Part shown: one piece after another, positions 1 through 11,665 of the stretch
Position numbering within the stretch: position 1 is the first letter of the stretch
How the letters are laid out: every line of letters begins with the position of its first letter
Source: Limanda limanda
Lineage: Eukaryota > Chordata > Actinopteri > Pleuronectiformes > Pleuronectidae
DNA: 64,000 bases
Direction: 5' to 3'
Assembly (NCBI RefSeq): GCF_963576545.1
Contig: NC_083648.1
Span: forward strand, 17,834,154-17,898,153
Notes under the pieces: generated by a model
What the model saw: the letters and a program-made list of their open reading frames with translations, nothing else
The model's database searches: none
Told to the model about the DNA's origin: nothing
Translations under genes and position numbers: made by a program

Positions 1-1104
1 TGGTCCCTGTATGAATATTTTAATGGATAAAGTTTAACTGACTACATTTAAGATAATGACGAAACTACTGCCTGTATTTCCTAAATGGAAAAAAAAAGTA
101 ATCTCGTCATAGTTAAATACGTGTCAAAACATATCTAGACTCTAGATCCTGCAGATTAGTTTTCCTAAACCACTCCTAGCCTTAATCTCCGCCAGGCAAC
201 ATGAGTCAAGCCACGATGAGCGAGTGGGATGCTGCTCGGTGCCATTTTCAAGATCACAAAGCCGGGGCCACGTTGTTTGTTGCAGGGACACTTTGTGGGC
301 GTTCCCACCACCGCTTCTTTCCTGCCCTTAATCCGTCTGCGCCTGCTCAGTGATCCTGAACACACCGATTCCCCTCGTTTTACAGCAGGGGAGAAAGAAA
401 ACCACCAGCAGCACGTTGTACTCTGGGCTGGAGCTGCCATATCAGGCTGATTTGGTTCCAGCTGAAACCAGGCTTTACAACCGGGGGGTTCGGAGACCTT
501 TTTCAGTGACACCTCCACGGCCAACACCACAAACTGGTGAAAAGTAGATAATCATTTGCAGAAGATCTCTTTAAAGAGGTTTTGACAACACACAGAGTCA
601 GTTTCAGCTCCCACCAGCACAGATCGTGAAGTTAAAGCTACACAGCCACTCATCGAGCACTTGCTGCCGCCATCCACGGGACAGGCGGTGTCCGACAATG
701 AACTCTTTGCCACCGACGTTAAAGGTTTCGTCTTACGTTCATTTCATATGCAAATGCGGCCGGGGAGGAAGAACGTCGTCACCGGGTTTAACGTCCAGCC
801 CAGTTCTTTTGTTAGTTTACTTCTTTGTCCCGGTCTCCGAAGGGGAGTTTCTCTATCGTTGCCTCTTTGTTTGGCCACGTTACTGAACCAAGTCGACGGT
901 TAATGGGGGAGAAGAAAAAAAAACTGCCGCCGCCGCCACGCTGCTGTTAGCTAATCCCGGGAAGTACAAAAGAGCCCCCCCGCCCCCCACGATCTGATTT
1001 AATGGTCATTACCGATGTGGGTGACAAGGTTTACATATCAAGGGTCAGATGTGTGTGTGTGTGTGTGCACGACATGTGAGCGGATCGTGTTGTTGTGGCC
1101 GTAC
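1..1104 (-). other. Intron 1 of the KLF-like gene (partial)
   Basis: Sequence downstream of the KLF first coding exon on the minus strand, so by family gene structure it is intron 1; the exon with zinc fingers 2 and 3 must lie left of the window. The donor GT is at 1104-1103. It holds a short GT repeat near its 5' end and a G/C-rich stretch at about 930-1000. An octamer-like ATGCAAAT lies near 748. No other gene is supported here. Confidence 0.7.
1051..1068. repeat. (GT)n microsatellite
   Basis: Nine uninterrupted GT units within KLF intron 1, about 35 bases from the splice donor. Short frames across it that encode Cys-Val runs are artefacts. Confidence 0.9.
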
Positions 1105-1603
1105 CTGTGTGTGTCCGGATGTGCGCCTTCAGGTGGGACGATTTCCCGTAAACTCGGTCGCATCCGTCAAAAGTGCACTGGTGCCTCTTCACCGGGGACC
1201 GGGGGGGGCCCACGCCTCCTCCTCCTCCCCCCCGGACCTGCTGCCCGGGCACCGGGGTGGCGGAGGGGGTCATGGTGGGGGTGGTGGGGTCGGACAACGT
1301 GGTGTAGCCGCTCTCGCCGCCGCACGACGAGTTGCTGCTCTCCGAGTAGGCCGACATGGGGCGGAACTTGCCGTGCAGGTCGGTGAGGATGCCGGCCACC
1401 GCCATCATGTTGGCCCCCTCCAGCCGCAGCGTCTCCCGCACCTCCCGGTCCTCGATCGTGCCGTCGGGCTCCCCGGGGAGCAGGCCCGCCGGGGTGGGCA
1501 GGCCGACGGGGGCCATCGGAGTGGGTCGGTGCAGGACGGGACCGCTGGAGATCGACACCAGACACTCGGCGGCGAAATAGTCAGACGAGGCGGTCAGCGA
1601 CAT
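1105..1603 (-). CDS. KLF9/13/16-subfamily transcription factor, exon 1 (partial gene)
   Basis: First coding exon of a Kruppel-like factor, a nuclear GC/CACCC-box binding regulator. The ATG at 1603 opens with SDYFAAECLVSISSG, close to the KLF13/KLF16/KLF9 N-terminus. A hydrophobic MMAVAGILTDL stretch (about residues 66-76) matches the position of the SIN3-interacting motif of this subfamily. A Ser/Thr/Pro-rich spacer and a poly-Gly run follow. The exon ends with a complete first C2H2 finger, spaced C-x4-C-x12-H-x3-H, and the linker HTG. The frame continues past HTG only as a GT-repeat artefact; the consensus donor ACAG|GTAC at 1105/1104 ends the exon in phase 1, as in KLF9 and KLF13 where the intron lies between fingers 1 and 2. 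KLF13 or KLF16 seems closer than KLF9, but I cannot decide. Fingers 2 and 3 are outside the window. Confidence 0.88.
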
Positions 1604-2050
1604 GGTTCCCTGCCTGGTTCTGTTGGCTTTAAGCGGGTAAAACGGAGAGATCCACCAGGAGGGGCTCTAACGGTTTGACTGATCCCGACCTCGTTTCGAT
1701 CAAACTCGACGATCCACCCGTGTCCAGCGGAGCCCTGTTACCGCCATGCAGCGCCTCGGTACTTAGGAAGTGACTCGGTGGGTCAAAGAGAAGGCTCGGG
1801 TGTGTGAACGATCGCGGGCTAGAACCGGGTCAGATCCTCCGGGCCAACGTGTGCGCGCCTCGCCGCCTGACGGTTCATTGTGTCTGATGCTCGGAGAGGC
1901 GGCTGCCGGTCAAACCCACGCCCCCTGGTCCCGACTGACGGTGCGTTCACAGACAGTCGGGAGCGAATGAGCAGGAGGTGCTCGTGTGTTTACATCTCTG
2001 AAAGCACCACACACCGGTGCGCTTATTCAGCCAGTGCAATTACCTCAATG
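1604..2050 (-). promoter_or_regulatory. CpG-rich 5' flank/5' UTR of the KLF-like gene
   Basis: GC- and CpG-rich sequence immediately upstream of the KLF start codon, ending abruptly in AT-rich DNA after about 2050. This fits a CpG-island promoter, usual for KLF genes. No TATA box was placed with confidence and the transcription start is not determined. Confidence 0.5.
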
Positions 2051-3402
2051 TCGTTTTATTAGTCATGAGTTAAACGTAAGAATCCAAAGGAAAGTCACAA
2101 ATAAAACAGACATGTAAAGAAAAAGAATAAATAAAATAGATGTTCGACTACTTTTATACGTTGGTGCAAAATACACAAGTACGATCGCCCCAGCCTTCTA
2201 GTACACTGGGCATATTATTGCGTGAATGGAACAACAAGCTACACAACCAATACAATGCGGTGACATTAATGTTGGGGTGAAGGCACGTAGGGGTTCTTAA
2301 ATCCGACTTTTCTCCGCGCGTGAACGCACCGTGAGCCGCCAGAGAGCAGGGGCTGACGTCGGCAGCTCGGGCGTGGACCGCGGCGGAGCGTGCGTGGTGG
2401 GAAGTAGGTGGCGAGCAGCTCGGGTAATGATGGGGGAAGGAGAGGAGCCCGGGATGAAATCAAAGGCGTGTCCCACGATAACCCCTCAAATGTCCACTTC
2501 TGTCATTAGAGACACAGACGCTAGATGTCTCTCTTCTCTCAGACGAATCCTTCCTTCAACTGTGGTGGCTCGTTGTCCAAGAAAGTCTGTGCTTGAGCTT
2601 GGAAGAGAACACAACCCTCCTTGTCTTTAATAGATTATGTTCATATTAACTATCTGCTTATGTGTGGATTGTCATATAATCTCCAAACAAATGCCAGATT
2701 ACCATGGATAGAGCGTTATCATTTATTACTGCATTTATTCTGTTGTGCTTTTTGGTTTCAAACTAGGCCTGTATTGAAATGTACTGAAATGAAAATCCTC
2801 CTCTCTGTCTATTTACTTTTGGCCCCCATGTATTATCTTTATCTCTCTCTCTCATTCTCTGCGTCTCTCTCTGATCTGTTGCTTTCAGGGACCAACACGG
2901 AGTTCTTTGTTTAGATCACCATGCAGAACAAAATAAAGCAACAGACTGCCAGGGTTTTACGTGAATCACTACAAGCCAGCATCCGCACCTTGATGGTCCA
3001 TGGAAGTAAATCAGTCTCATCAGATTTTTACATTTTAAAGTCTTTGAATTTCTATCACAGCATTTTTTTTACGTTGAAATTAATCATTTGCATTTTTTGC
3101 CACTGAAATTCAGTCTTCACATTTTCAAAGTCTAATATTCAAATGCAAAAATTCAGATTAAACGTCCAGGATACCAGGAAAAGCAATCGATAGTCTCACA
3201 TCGAACCATGCTGGTTTGATGCCACGGCCGGTCTAGTAGTAGCTGACAGAATGGTGCTTCTCGCTGTCGCATCACCTGACTTCACATGACCACTGACACA
3301 TGACCTGATTGGTCGTAGGTTTGATTGTTTATACCGGCTACAGAAGGTCTGAAAGTTAAAGAATGATTTCAACAGTTGGTGATGAGACAACAGATCACTC
3401 AC
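2051..3402. other. Intergenic: KLF flank and left edge of the kinase array
   Basis: No gene is supported. A CRE-like TGACGTC occurs at 2354-2360 in a second small GC-rich patch (about 2330-2450). From about 2817 to 2985 the sequence repeats the 3' flank of the kinase genes (compare 5660-5825 and 13315-13425), including a CT-rich tract and a conserved GCAGAACAAA segment. This is the left limit of the recognisable kinase duplication unit. Confidence 0.6.
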
Positions 3403-3628
3403 CACTTTTTGACGGCGCACAGCCAAGTTGGGGATGTGTTTTATCGCCACCTACAGGACAGATCATGAGCACTTTGGTTAGTTCAAGGGATGAAGTCAGA
3501 GTGATGTGAGAATATTATATTAAATTATTTTATCACATTATATGATGTACTTGCTGGTAAATCATCAGACCTTCTGTGGCTGGCACTAACTGAGCCAAAG
3601 TGCTCCAAGTACTTGGCCTCAAAGTCAG
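3403..3628 (-). pseudogene. PIM-like kinase fragment 1 (exons 2-3)
   Basis: On the minus strand, 3628-3555 corresponds to kinase exon 2 and 3450-3403 to exon 3 of the complete genes nearby. Exon 3 still reads VAIKHIPNLAVRRQKV with the catalytic-lysine motif. Exon 2 has lost 21 bases in frame, removing the glycine-loop sequence LEKLGQG, and its donor is GC instead of GT. No exons 1 or 4-7 were found next to it. It lies downstream of kinase gene A and shares its deletion with the fragment at 11272-11665, so it was already broken before the tandem duplication. Confidence 0.8.
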
Positions 3629-6257
3629 CTGCACCAAGGACCACAGACACAAAAACCATGGTTTAATATAGTTGTGAAAAAAGGAGCATCACTACCTCTA
3701 ACTTAATATTTTGTTGTTTTCCAGGACAGACATTTTGATATATCAAATCATAATCCACTTTTTAATATTTCTAAGGCTGTCAACCACCACATTTCAACAT
3801 ATGGAGTCTTTTCAGATGTTGTGGAAATGGCTCAGTGGAGAGAAATCATCAGATAGCATCATGACAACTAAGTAAAATCCGTCTGCCTGACAGGCGGCTG
3901 AAAGACAAGTATGTGTTTGTATCATTTAATTTACAAATCATATCTGGTTTGTCTAATCTTTTTCAATATTTACATCTAATCCTCTGGAATAAGTCAATAA
4001 TGATATCTCTCAGAACCCTTGGCTGAGTGTACTGACCAGAGTGTTTGTACTTATCAGGTATTAGTACCACATTGGTCTTGTTCGTAGTTTTACTACAGTG
4101 TACTGCCATTGAGAAATAATTATAACACACAGAGACATCAGAAACTGTGCATGCCACCAAAATAAAACTTGATTGAAAATGTATTTCAAGAAATAAAGCT
4201 TGATGTCAGTAGCATTAAATTAACATTAACATAATTTGTACCCAATTGAACATATAAGAATTTTAAAGAAGTGAAATTGATTGTATTTTAGACCCCAACC
4301 CTATCATCACCATGTGTGTATTCTAACTGTTAAATTGCTGCTAATACTATGGGGCCATTATTGTACAAAAGTATTCTCTGTGAATGTATAAAAGAACCTC
4401 AAAATGTCTAATGAGAATTGTGAATGTGTACATGGATCTGCAAATGTGTATTTAGAATATGTGTGTGTGTAAAAATATCTTCAAATATGTATTCAAATTC
4501 TAAAGTGTATTTATATCAGTAAATATACACAAATCAGCAGGTTCTGCTAAAAAAATAGCACACATAACAAGCCTCCATTCTGCTCCTGTGGTGTCGTCCA
4601 AGTGTCGAGCCCAGACATTCAAACTCAACTCGAAACCTGTGTCATTTACACCATGTTGTCGTTTTTAGTCTAACACACAAGCTCACGCCCAAGGGCACCT
4701 GCGGGGTGGGCATTAGCATTGCTAATTCTGCTAGCATCGCTCCCTCCGGTAGTGGACATTTAGGATTAAAACATGATGTAAATTATGTCTTAAATGGCCA
4801 GTTACTTCAATTGTATTGGATTTGGCTGAAATAGTGTTAGGCCTGAAACCTGTGCCCCTTCAAACGGAGTTACAAGGGTTAGTGGTTGAAATCTCCAACG
4901 ACTTGTGGGGCAGCACTTCAAGGAGCCGTCGCGAGAAACTTCACCATCATCAGCAGTCGTCCTGAGAACCCGGTATGTCATCATTAATCGTCATTATAAA
5001 TAGACGCGACAAAAAGTAATGCCAGGGAACTCCTTATAATAACATTGTGGAGATCTAAAATAAACCAATGCTATAGCTTCCAGTTACTAAAGTGATAAAT
5101 GTTTGGTATCCGAATTACATAATGCAGGTGAAAGAAATTACCAGGTAAATGCTCAGCACATGTTTTCCCGCTTCCCCTCCGGACTGTGGCACAATGACAT
5201 TTGCCATTGGTCAGCAATAACAATGTAGCCTTAGCATGCTAGCTACAAAGACCTCGGCAGGTGTAACAATGGGCTTGGACTGAGGCTGCGTGGTGGAAAG
5301 TGTGTGGAATAAGTTTCATTATCAGAAAGTCAAATCAAGCAGTAGAACAACGTTTTTTGTTGGTCTGTAATCTGTAATATTCACATTCTGATATTTGAGT
5401 ATTTTAAAGAAGAATATGTTACTGTTCTCAGGGTTCAGAGTCAGTTCCATCTGATCTAGCATTTAGTGTTTTATGTGTGAAAAAAGTCAGACTGAGACGA
5501 ACAGTACTATGAGTTGTAGTTACCACAGTGTGCCAGCAGAGGGAGTAGAGCGTTGTTCAAAAGTGACATGAGCAGGGGAAGATGCAGCAGATGTGCATTT
5601 TCATACAACTACTCCCTTTTTCAGGACTTTTACAGGAGCAGCCCCCCCCCCCCCCCATGAATTATTTGTATCTCTCTCTCTCATTATCTCTGTCTCTCTC
5701 TGATCTGTTGCCTTCAGGGACCTGATAGAGACAAACATGGAGTTCCTTTGTTAGATAATCATGCAGAACAAAATAAAGCAACAGATTGCCAGGGCTTTAT
5801 GTGAATTACGACAAGCCAACAGCTGGATAATGTCAGAGTGATCCCATGTGTAAATACAGCAGGAGATCACAATGATGTCAGTTATGTATCTGCATCAATC
5901 AACACCCATTTAAATGAATGCAATAGCCCAGAGTTTCACACAGTGTGGTGGAATGAAGACGTGATCGAAAAAAATGAATGAGCTGTTTGACTGCATGTAA
6001 AAGAACCAACTAGTAATCCAGTGTGTTTTCTTACAAAGTGAGAGAAAACAAACTGTGATCACTCGTAGGAGAGTGCAAATGATCATCCATCAGTATCAGT
6101 GTCCCTTGAGTCAAAGTAAGTGTGTAAATGAGTTATGTCTGTGTCTCAATTCAGGGGCCGAATCCTTTGGAGGATACAGCCTCAGACAGAGGATACCATA
6201 CGAAATCCGGAAGTGGAGACAAGGAGGAGATTTAAATATTTAATGAAAACAAAATGG
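3629..6257. other. Kinase-array spacer, unit 1
   Basis: No gene is supported. 3629-4796 is closely matched by 11666-12780 in unit 2. 4797-5734 has no match in unit 2, where 12784-13319 takes its place. From about 5735 to the kinase stop codon the two units match again (13320-13813). It contains a CT-rich tract, a C homopolymer near 5641-5657 and AT-rich sequence. The repeated TAGCATTGCTAATTCTGCTA area near 4710-4735 appears in both units. Confidence 0.6.
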
Positions 6258-8870
6258 TTAATATGATGGACAATAACATGGTGTACAATAAACATATACA
6301 AGTTCCTTACAATAGGAAAGCATTAACAGAGGCTGGAAGGCAGGGACCCAAACCATGTGGGATGGTGGTGGGTGGGGATGAAGGAATTGGGGCTGGAGGA
6401 ATTGGGGAGGGGGTTGTTTGGTTTGGATGACAGTGGGTGGTTGGGGATGGGATGGGGTGGGGCTAGGTACAGGGTTGTTTAACCAGGGGTGCTGCTGCAT
6501 TTCCTCCAGAGTGGCACGGACCTCAGGATCTAAAGCCAAACACTTTCTCAAGAAGTCTTGGCATTCTGTGAGGAGAGAGGACAGACGACAAAGAAACGAT
6601 GAGTCTTGAATCTAAGGTGATCGACTTTAACATGGAAGGAACATAATAACTGCACATTGTAACCAGATTTGTCTCACCTTTGGACCACACAGAGCTGATT
6701 TGGAGTTCATGTCTGCGGAACCATGTGGTGTGGAACTGCCTGAATCCATCCAGCATTTCAAATAGCAATGATGCCAACTGCCAGACTGTCGTGGGGCCGG
6801 CCATGTATTGCCCATTCATTTGAAACTCTGGAGGAGCGTATGCTACGGTTCCTACAATATGTCAGAAAGAAGGAGACAGAAAAAAGCAAAGGATGAGGAA
6901 CAGGCAGAGATTTAACAGTCAGATGAATGAAAAGCAGGATAACAAGACAGGTTGGCTGTACCAAAATATTGGTTGAAAACGCAGTTTTTCTTCTTAATGC
7001 AGCCACATCCGAAATCAATGAAGCGCACTCGCAGGCCATAAGAGCTGAACTCAATGAGGATGTTCTCTGCTTTTATATCTCGGTGGAAGACGCCCTTGGC
7101 TTGGAAATCAATGGCACCATCCACCAGCTGCTCCATGATGATCTGAAAGAGATAAAGAGTCACAAATGAGTAAGAGTGGTGAAGAAGGGACTCTGGGTGG
7201 GATTGAAAAATACAGTCTATGTTGGAGCTGCTCTGGATCTTTCAACCAGAGCACACTTCACATGAACTTGTAGGGGTTCAAATATCAATCTTCTCCTGAG
7301 CACTTTGAGGACTAAGCTGAGGTCAAAGGCCTTTCTTATTATCTGGGACCAGCAATTGAAAAAACGACCTGACACAAGGTCTATTTAATGGCTGTTGTGT
7401 AGCTTTTAATCATAGTATGTGATCTGCTGACAACTTCAAAAATGAATTTGTGCTGAAAAAGTCAATGATATATCCAATAATTACAACTCAAGTTCCCTCT
7501 TTAAGGTGAAGGTTTCTAGAGTGAATGCCAAATAATTTAATTTACGAATATAAAATGTTAGTTGTGATTGGACCCAAATGAAATATGGGTGTGAGAGCAG
7601 CCAAACACTCTCCACTGAAACTGATGATATTCAAAATAATGACCTTTTCAGTAGAAGTCTGGGAAACATCTCACACAAAGAATAAAACAACAGTACCTTT
7701 GCAACGTCCTCGGCCATCGGACCACGGTGTTCCTTCATGAAGCGCAGCAGTTCCATAGAGGGTACTGGCCTCTCCATGACCAGTATAACCTCTTGGTCCA
7801 GATCGTACCAGTCCAGTAACGACACGGCTGCAGATCTTCCCACAGTCACTGGTTTGCCTGCGGCTTTCTGCATGAGCAGCACCTCCTTGGGAATCCAGCG
7901 TGACCTCCCATTTAACTTCTAAAGGAAAAATATGTGTGTATCTCATCAACAACAAGGAAACAACAAAAACATAAAAGTCACAGAATGATTACAACAGTTG
8001 GTGCTGAGACAACAGATCACTCACCACTTTCTGACGGCGCACATCCGAGTTGGGGATGTGTTTTATCGCCACCTATAGGACAGATAATGATCACTTTGGT
8101 TAGTCCAAGGAATGAAGTCAGAGTATGTATGTGTGATGTGAGAATATTATATTAAATTATTTTATCACATCATATTATTTACTTACTGGTAAATCATCAG
8201 ATCTTCTGTGGCCGGCATAGACTGAGCCAAAGCCTCCTTGACCAAGTTTTTCAAGCTCCAGGTACTTGGCCTCGAAGTCAGCTGCACCAACAAACAAAGA
8301 CACAGACACATGGTTTAATAAAGGCATTCAACCACCAATTTTCAACATATGGAGTCTTTTCAGATGTTGTGGAAATAGCTCAGTGGAGAGAAATCATCAG
8401 ATAGCTTCATGACAACTAAATAAAATCCATCTGCCTGATAGGCGGCTGAAAGCTCTGAAAGATAAGTATTTGTTTGAATCCTTTCATTTACATATCATAT
8501 CTGGTTATCTTAATCTGTTTCAATATTTACATCTATCCTCTGGAATAAAGTCAATAATTATATTCCTCAAAATGTAGACGTATTTCTTTAAGTTGGACAA
8601 GAATGGCCAAATAAGAATGATGATCAATCTCTTGAGGCCTTTCTCACAAAGTTTTACATTGTTGTTGTCAATGGAGGAGGAGAAGTACTAGTATAAGACA
8701 TGCACCATCAGTGCTGGGGCCCTAATAAAATGATTTGTATTGGAAATAGGGTGACATTTTATGAATGCCTTGCACTGAGCTCCACACAAAAAGACTTGAC
8801 ACATCTGGAGAAGTAGCTGTAACCTACCTGAAAAAGCCTTCAGATGATTGGACACGGTTGTATCTTCCAT
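6258..8870 (-). CDS. PIM-like serine/threonine kinase A (complete, 7 exons)
   Basis: Exons on the minus strand: 8870-8828, 8281-8187, 8072-8025, 7918-7697, 7142-6962, 6851-6678, 6565-6258; every intron has GT-AG ends and the phases join to 356 codons plus stop. Motifs in order: glycine loop [12 protein letters not shown] (about 27-38), VAIK lysine (K50), PIM-type hinge MERP (110-113), catalytic loop HRDIKAEN (156-163), DFG (179-181), then [11 protein letters not shown] and VWQLASLLFEML. The ERP hinge and VW instead of DVW in subdomain IX are PIM hallmarks. Known role of PIM kinases: constitutively active cytoplasmic/nuclear survival kinases. The tail after HPWLNNP is Pro/Gln/His-rich. The ATG at 8870 is chosen because the in-frame codon three positions upstream is TTG. 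Membership of the fish PIM expansion is likely; substrate is unknown. Confidence 0.85.
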
Positions 8871-9112
8871 GTCGTCCAATAATCCAGATCCAAAAGAGAT
8901 GTAGGTTGAATAATATCCAAACGCAATGTTTATGTTGTCTGAAGTATAGAAAAGTGTGTCAGGCTCTGTTGATTTTGGGAGGACAACTGATTATGTGATC
9001 TGATAATCTATGGTTATATTGTAGAAACTTCAAAGGCACATTGCCTTTGATCTTTGAAATTAAAAAAAAATGCAGCTGTCCATGCATTAGACCTTTTGAT
9101 TGTATTATTTCT

Positions 9113-10264
9113 GGGCTGTCAAAATTAACACGTTAATCTATGAGATTATTGTGCCCGAGATTAATGCGTTAAAATATTTTAACGCAGTTAGCGCAACTTT
9201 GTTTACTTCCGGTGTGCGGAAGAAAATTCAGCTCCTCGAGCAAGCTGCCAGCGTCGCCCTCACCGGTGACCACTGGACGTCAGTCAGCACTCAGCAATGA
9301 CATTTACCTGGGTTCCTTTCCGTCCTCTCATGTGCACTCTTTTTTATCTTCCTCGAACTGTGTGTGTGTGTGTGCGCATGTTCGTCTGCGCGGCGCTAGC
9401 GTTAGCTCCGCGTTAGCGTTAGCTCCGGGGGCTAGCGCTAGCCGGGCTGCTAACCGGAGCTATGGGCAGTGGGAGCTGGAGCTCCAGCTCCCACTGCTCC
9501 CAATGCGGGCCTGCGCTGGGGTGCTGGGGCTCTAGCAGCCAGGCTTCGGTCCACCTGACTGGTTCAAAACGATATGGTTGCAAGATTGTATCTTGGTCTC
9601 CAGCACTCAAAACAGGTCAATCTGAGGAGGGCTGTTTTAGACAGGGTAAAAAGGCTGCTGTTTTAAATGATCCTTGTGGTAGTTTGACCAAAATATGTTA
9701 CAGACATTTCATTAAGACCCCAAGGAACCATATCAACTGTGGTAAAATGTGCATACAGTGGGACCTTTGAAGTAGCAGAGATCTTCCTGTTTTTCATTTT
9801 CATGTTTGTTTGCACTTTAAGTTTTTGCACTTAACATGACAGATTGAATGTCAGTTAAGTTTACCAAGGCCACTTGTTATGCTGTTCTGTGTGTTGTTCA
9901 ATGTTAAAGATGACAGTACCAATGGTGTCTCAAATACACCTCTTTTTTTACCTTTTACTAATCTGGATGTTTCAATGAAGAAAGAAGCAGTGTTATTGTT
10001 TCCAAGGACATTGGGAATATTTTCAGCTGGTTTTTAAATTTTTTTTTTACACAATTTATCATACATGATATTTAACGACCTGGCTGCCACTTTCTAGGTA
10101 GGTTTTATAGGCCTGAGCCTCTTTGAAAACACAACATTGTGTAAAATACAGGCTGTCTGAAGTGATTGCTCGTTAATTTATAAGATTTAGTCTTAAGAAG
10201 AAAAACAAACTTTTAATCGCGATTAATGAATTTCAAAATGTGAGATTAATTAGTTAATTCAGCC
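9113..10264 (+). mobile_element. hAT-type transposon relic (deletion derivative)
   Basis: The ends are imperfect inverted repeats beginning GGCTG and followed by AATTAAC/GTTAATC-type sequence. Inside, at about 9229-9300, a frame reads ASVALTGDHWTSVSTQQ, similar to the LTxDxWTS block of hAT/ZBED transposases, after which the frame is lost. The homologous place upstream of kinase B (about 16985-16995) has no insertion, so this element arrived after, or was lost from, one copy of the duplication. A clean 8-bp target duplication could not be read. It contains a perfect 32-bp palindrome and GCTAGC-rich DNA. Confidence 0.65.
9466..9497. repeat. Perfect 32-bp palindrome
   Basis: Both arms are 16 bases, centred between 9481 and 9482 on GAGCTC, GC-rich, and inside the hAT relic. 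It sits just downstream of clustered GCTAGC/GTTAGC repeats at about 9395-9445. Confidence 0.9.
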
Positions 10265-10739
10265 TCAGAACAAGTTGCTCCACTTTGTTCACCATCTAGA
10301 CATCTAGTGTTTAAACCAAAACAATGTTTGTGTTTGCCATTATGAGGGACATCTGTCCAATCACATGTGTAACTTATTTTACACATTGTGTTTTGGGTTA
10401 TTTGAATCACTAAAGCTATTGTGCAAAGTTTATGTTTCTTATTTAGCTGTCTACTTTATAAGGTAAATCATATATTTCATGTGTAACATTTAAGTTGGTG
10501 CTGTATTCCCTCGCCAAGGAGTTAATTGGGTCCTACCTTTCAATGTTTTTTACGTAGGACAGGTATGAGTGAAACAAGGGGGAGTAGCCTTGTAGTCCAG
10601 GCAAAGTAACTCATTTTGGAGCCAAACATTTTTTTTCAGCATAGATCATTTCTATGAGGTGTCCAGAACAACATACGAAAAGTCTTAAGAAATCCTAGTT
10701 GAGGAAATATGAAAATATTCTCATCAATGTGTGCCAATA

Positions 10740-11060
10740 AGGCCAGGCAACAATACACCCTAATGGGGCAATTTTTTTCCTTTACTCCTATCAAAATGAA
10801 ACTTTACACAATGAAAGTTACCATGAAAAGTAACATTTTTTGTATTAAAAGTTTCTTTGAAAATGAATTTGAATATGCAAATGAGCTATACACTAATCGA
10901 ATATGCCCAAAATACACCCAAATAGGCTTAATTTTTTCCTTTACTCCTACCACAATGAAACTTTACATGGCACAAGAATACATGAAAAGTGACTTCTTTT
11001 GTATAACAAGTTTCTTTTGAAACGCATTTTAATATGCACATGAGCTCTCCACTTATTGAA
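10740..11060. repeat. About 150-bp direct repeat, two copies
   Basis: Two diverged copies (roughly 10757-10905 and 10911-11055) share CAATTTTTTTCCTTTACTCC-like and ATGAAACTTTACA segments and the phrase AATATGCAAATGAGCT. A truncated version lies at 17450-17690 next to kinase fragment 3. Frames through it are low complexity, and no product is claimed. Confidence 0.6.
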
Positions 11061-11271
11061 TATGTCCTAATTTGCTCAGGCAGAATCTGCTAAACAAACA
11101 ATATACATACTTTTGAACTGTAATCAACAATCAAGCCCTTTCGATGGTAGGCTTTGTGTAGGAACTGTACACTATCCAAAACCGTTCTATTAATTCTAGC
11201 TACATGGATGTCTTTCATTTTATTAGGGACAATATGTACGTCACTTCCTGGTCGTTGTTTTAACAGAATCC

Positions 11272-11665
11272 TGCACGAGCAGCACCTCCTTGGGAATCCT
11301 GTGTGTTCTCCCATTTAACATCTAAAGGAAAAATATGTATGTGTATCTCATCAACAACAAGGAAACAACAAAAACATAAAAGTTACAGAATGATTTCAAC
11401 AGTTGGTGCTGAGACAACAGATCACTCACCACTTTTTGACGGCGCACAGCCGAGTCGGGGATGTGTTTTATTGCCACCTACAGGACAGATCATGAGCACT
11501 TTGGTTAGTCCAAGGGGTGAAGTCAGAGTATGTATGTGTGATGTGAGAATATTATATTAAATTATTTTATCACATCATATGATGTACTTACTGGTAAATC
11601 ATCAGACCTTCTGTGGTCGGCATAGACTGAGCCAAAGTGCTCCAAGTACTTGGCCTCGAAGTCAG
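11272..11665 (-). pseudogene. PIM-like kinase fragment 2 (exons 2, 3 and part of 4)
   Basis: Minus-strand remains: exon 2 at 11665-11592, exon 3 at 11477-11430, and the first 50 bases of exon 4 at 11321-11272, after which homology stops at the dispersed repeat. Exon 2 carries the same 21-base glycine-loop deletion as fragment 1. Exon 3 is intact. It lies downstream of kinase B exactly as fragment 1 lies downstream of kinase A, so it belongs to the same tandem unit. A functional kinase is not possible without exons 5-7. Confidence 0.8.

Larger units (their letters stand above)
8871..11271. other. Upstream region of kinase A
   Basis: Promoter-side flank of kinase A, matched by the upstream region of gene B (16750-17691) except for a hAT relic at about 9113-10264 that B lacks. 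After the relic come AT-rich sequence and a roughly 150-bp direct repeat (10740-11060). About 11085-11280 is a dispersed repeat also seen at 32610-32735. No gene is supported. Confidence 0.55.

Noticed and set aside
1049..1678. Long plus-strand frame opposite the KLF exon
   Set aside because: It is the GC-rich antisense shadow of the KLF exon; the minus frame has a zinc finger and a correct splice donor, this one has neither.
10709..11020. 103-codon plus-strand frame
   Set aside because: It translates the 150-bp direct repeat twice; the homologous region at 17450-17690 does not keep it open.
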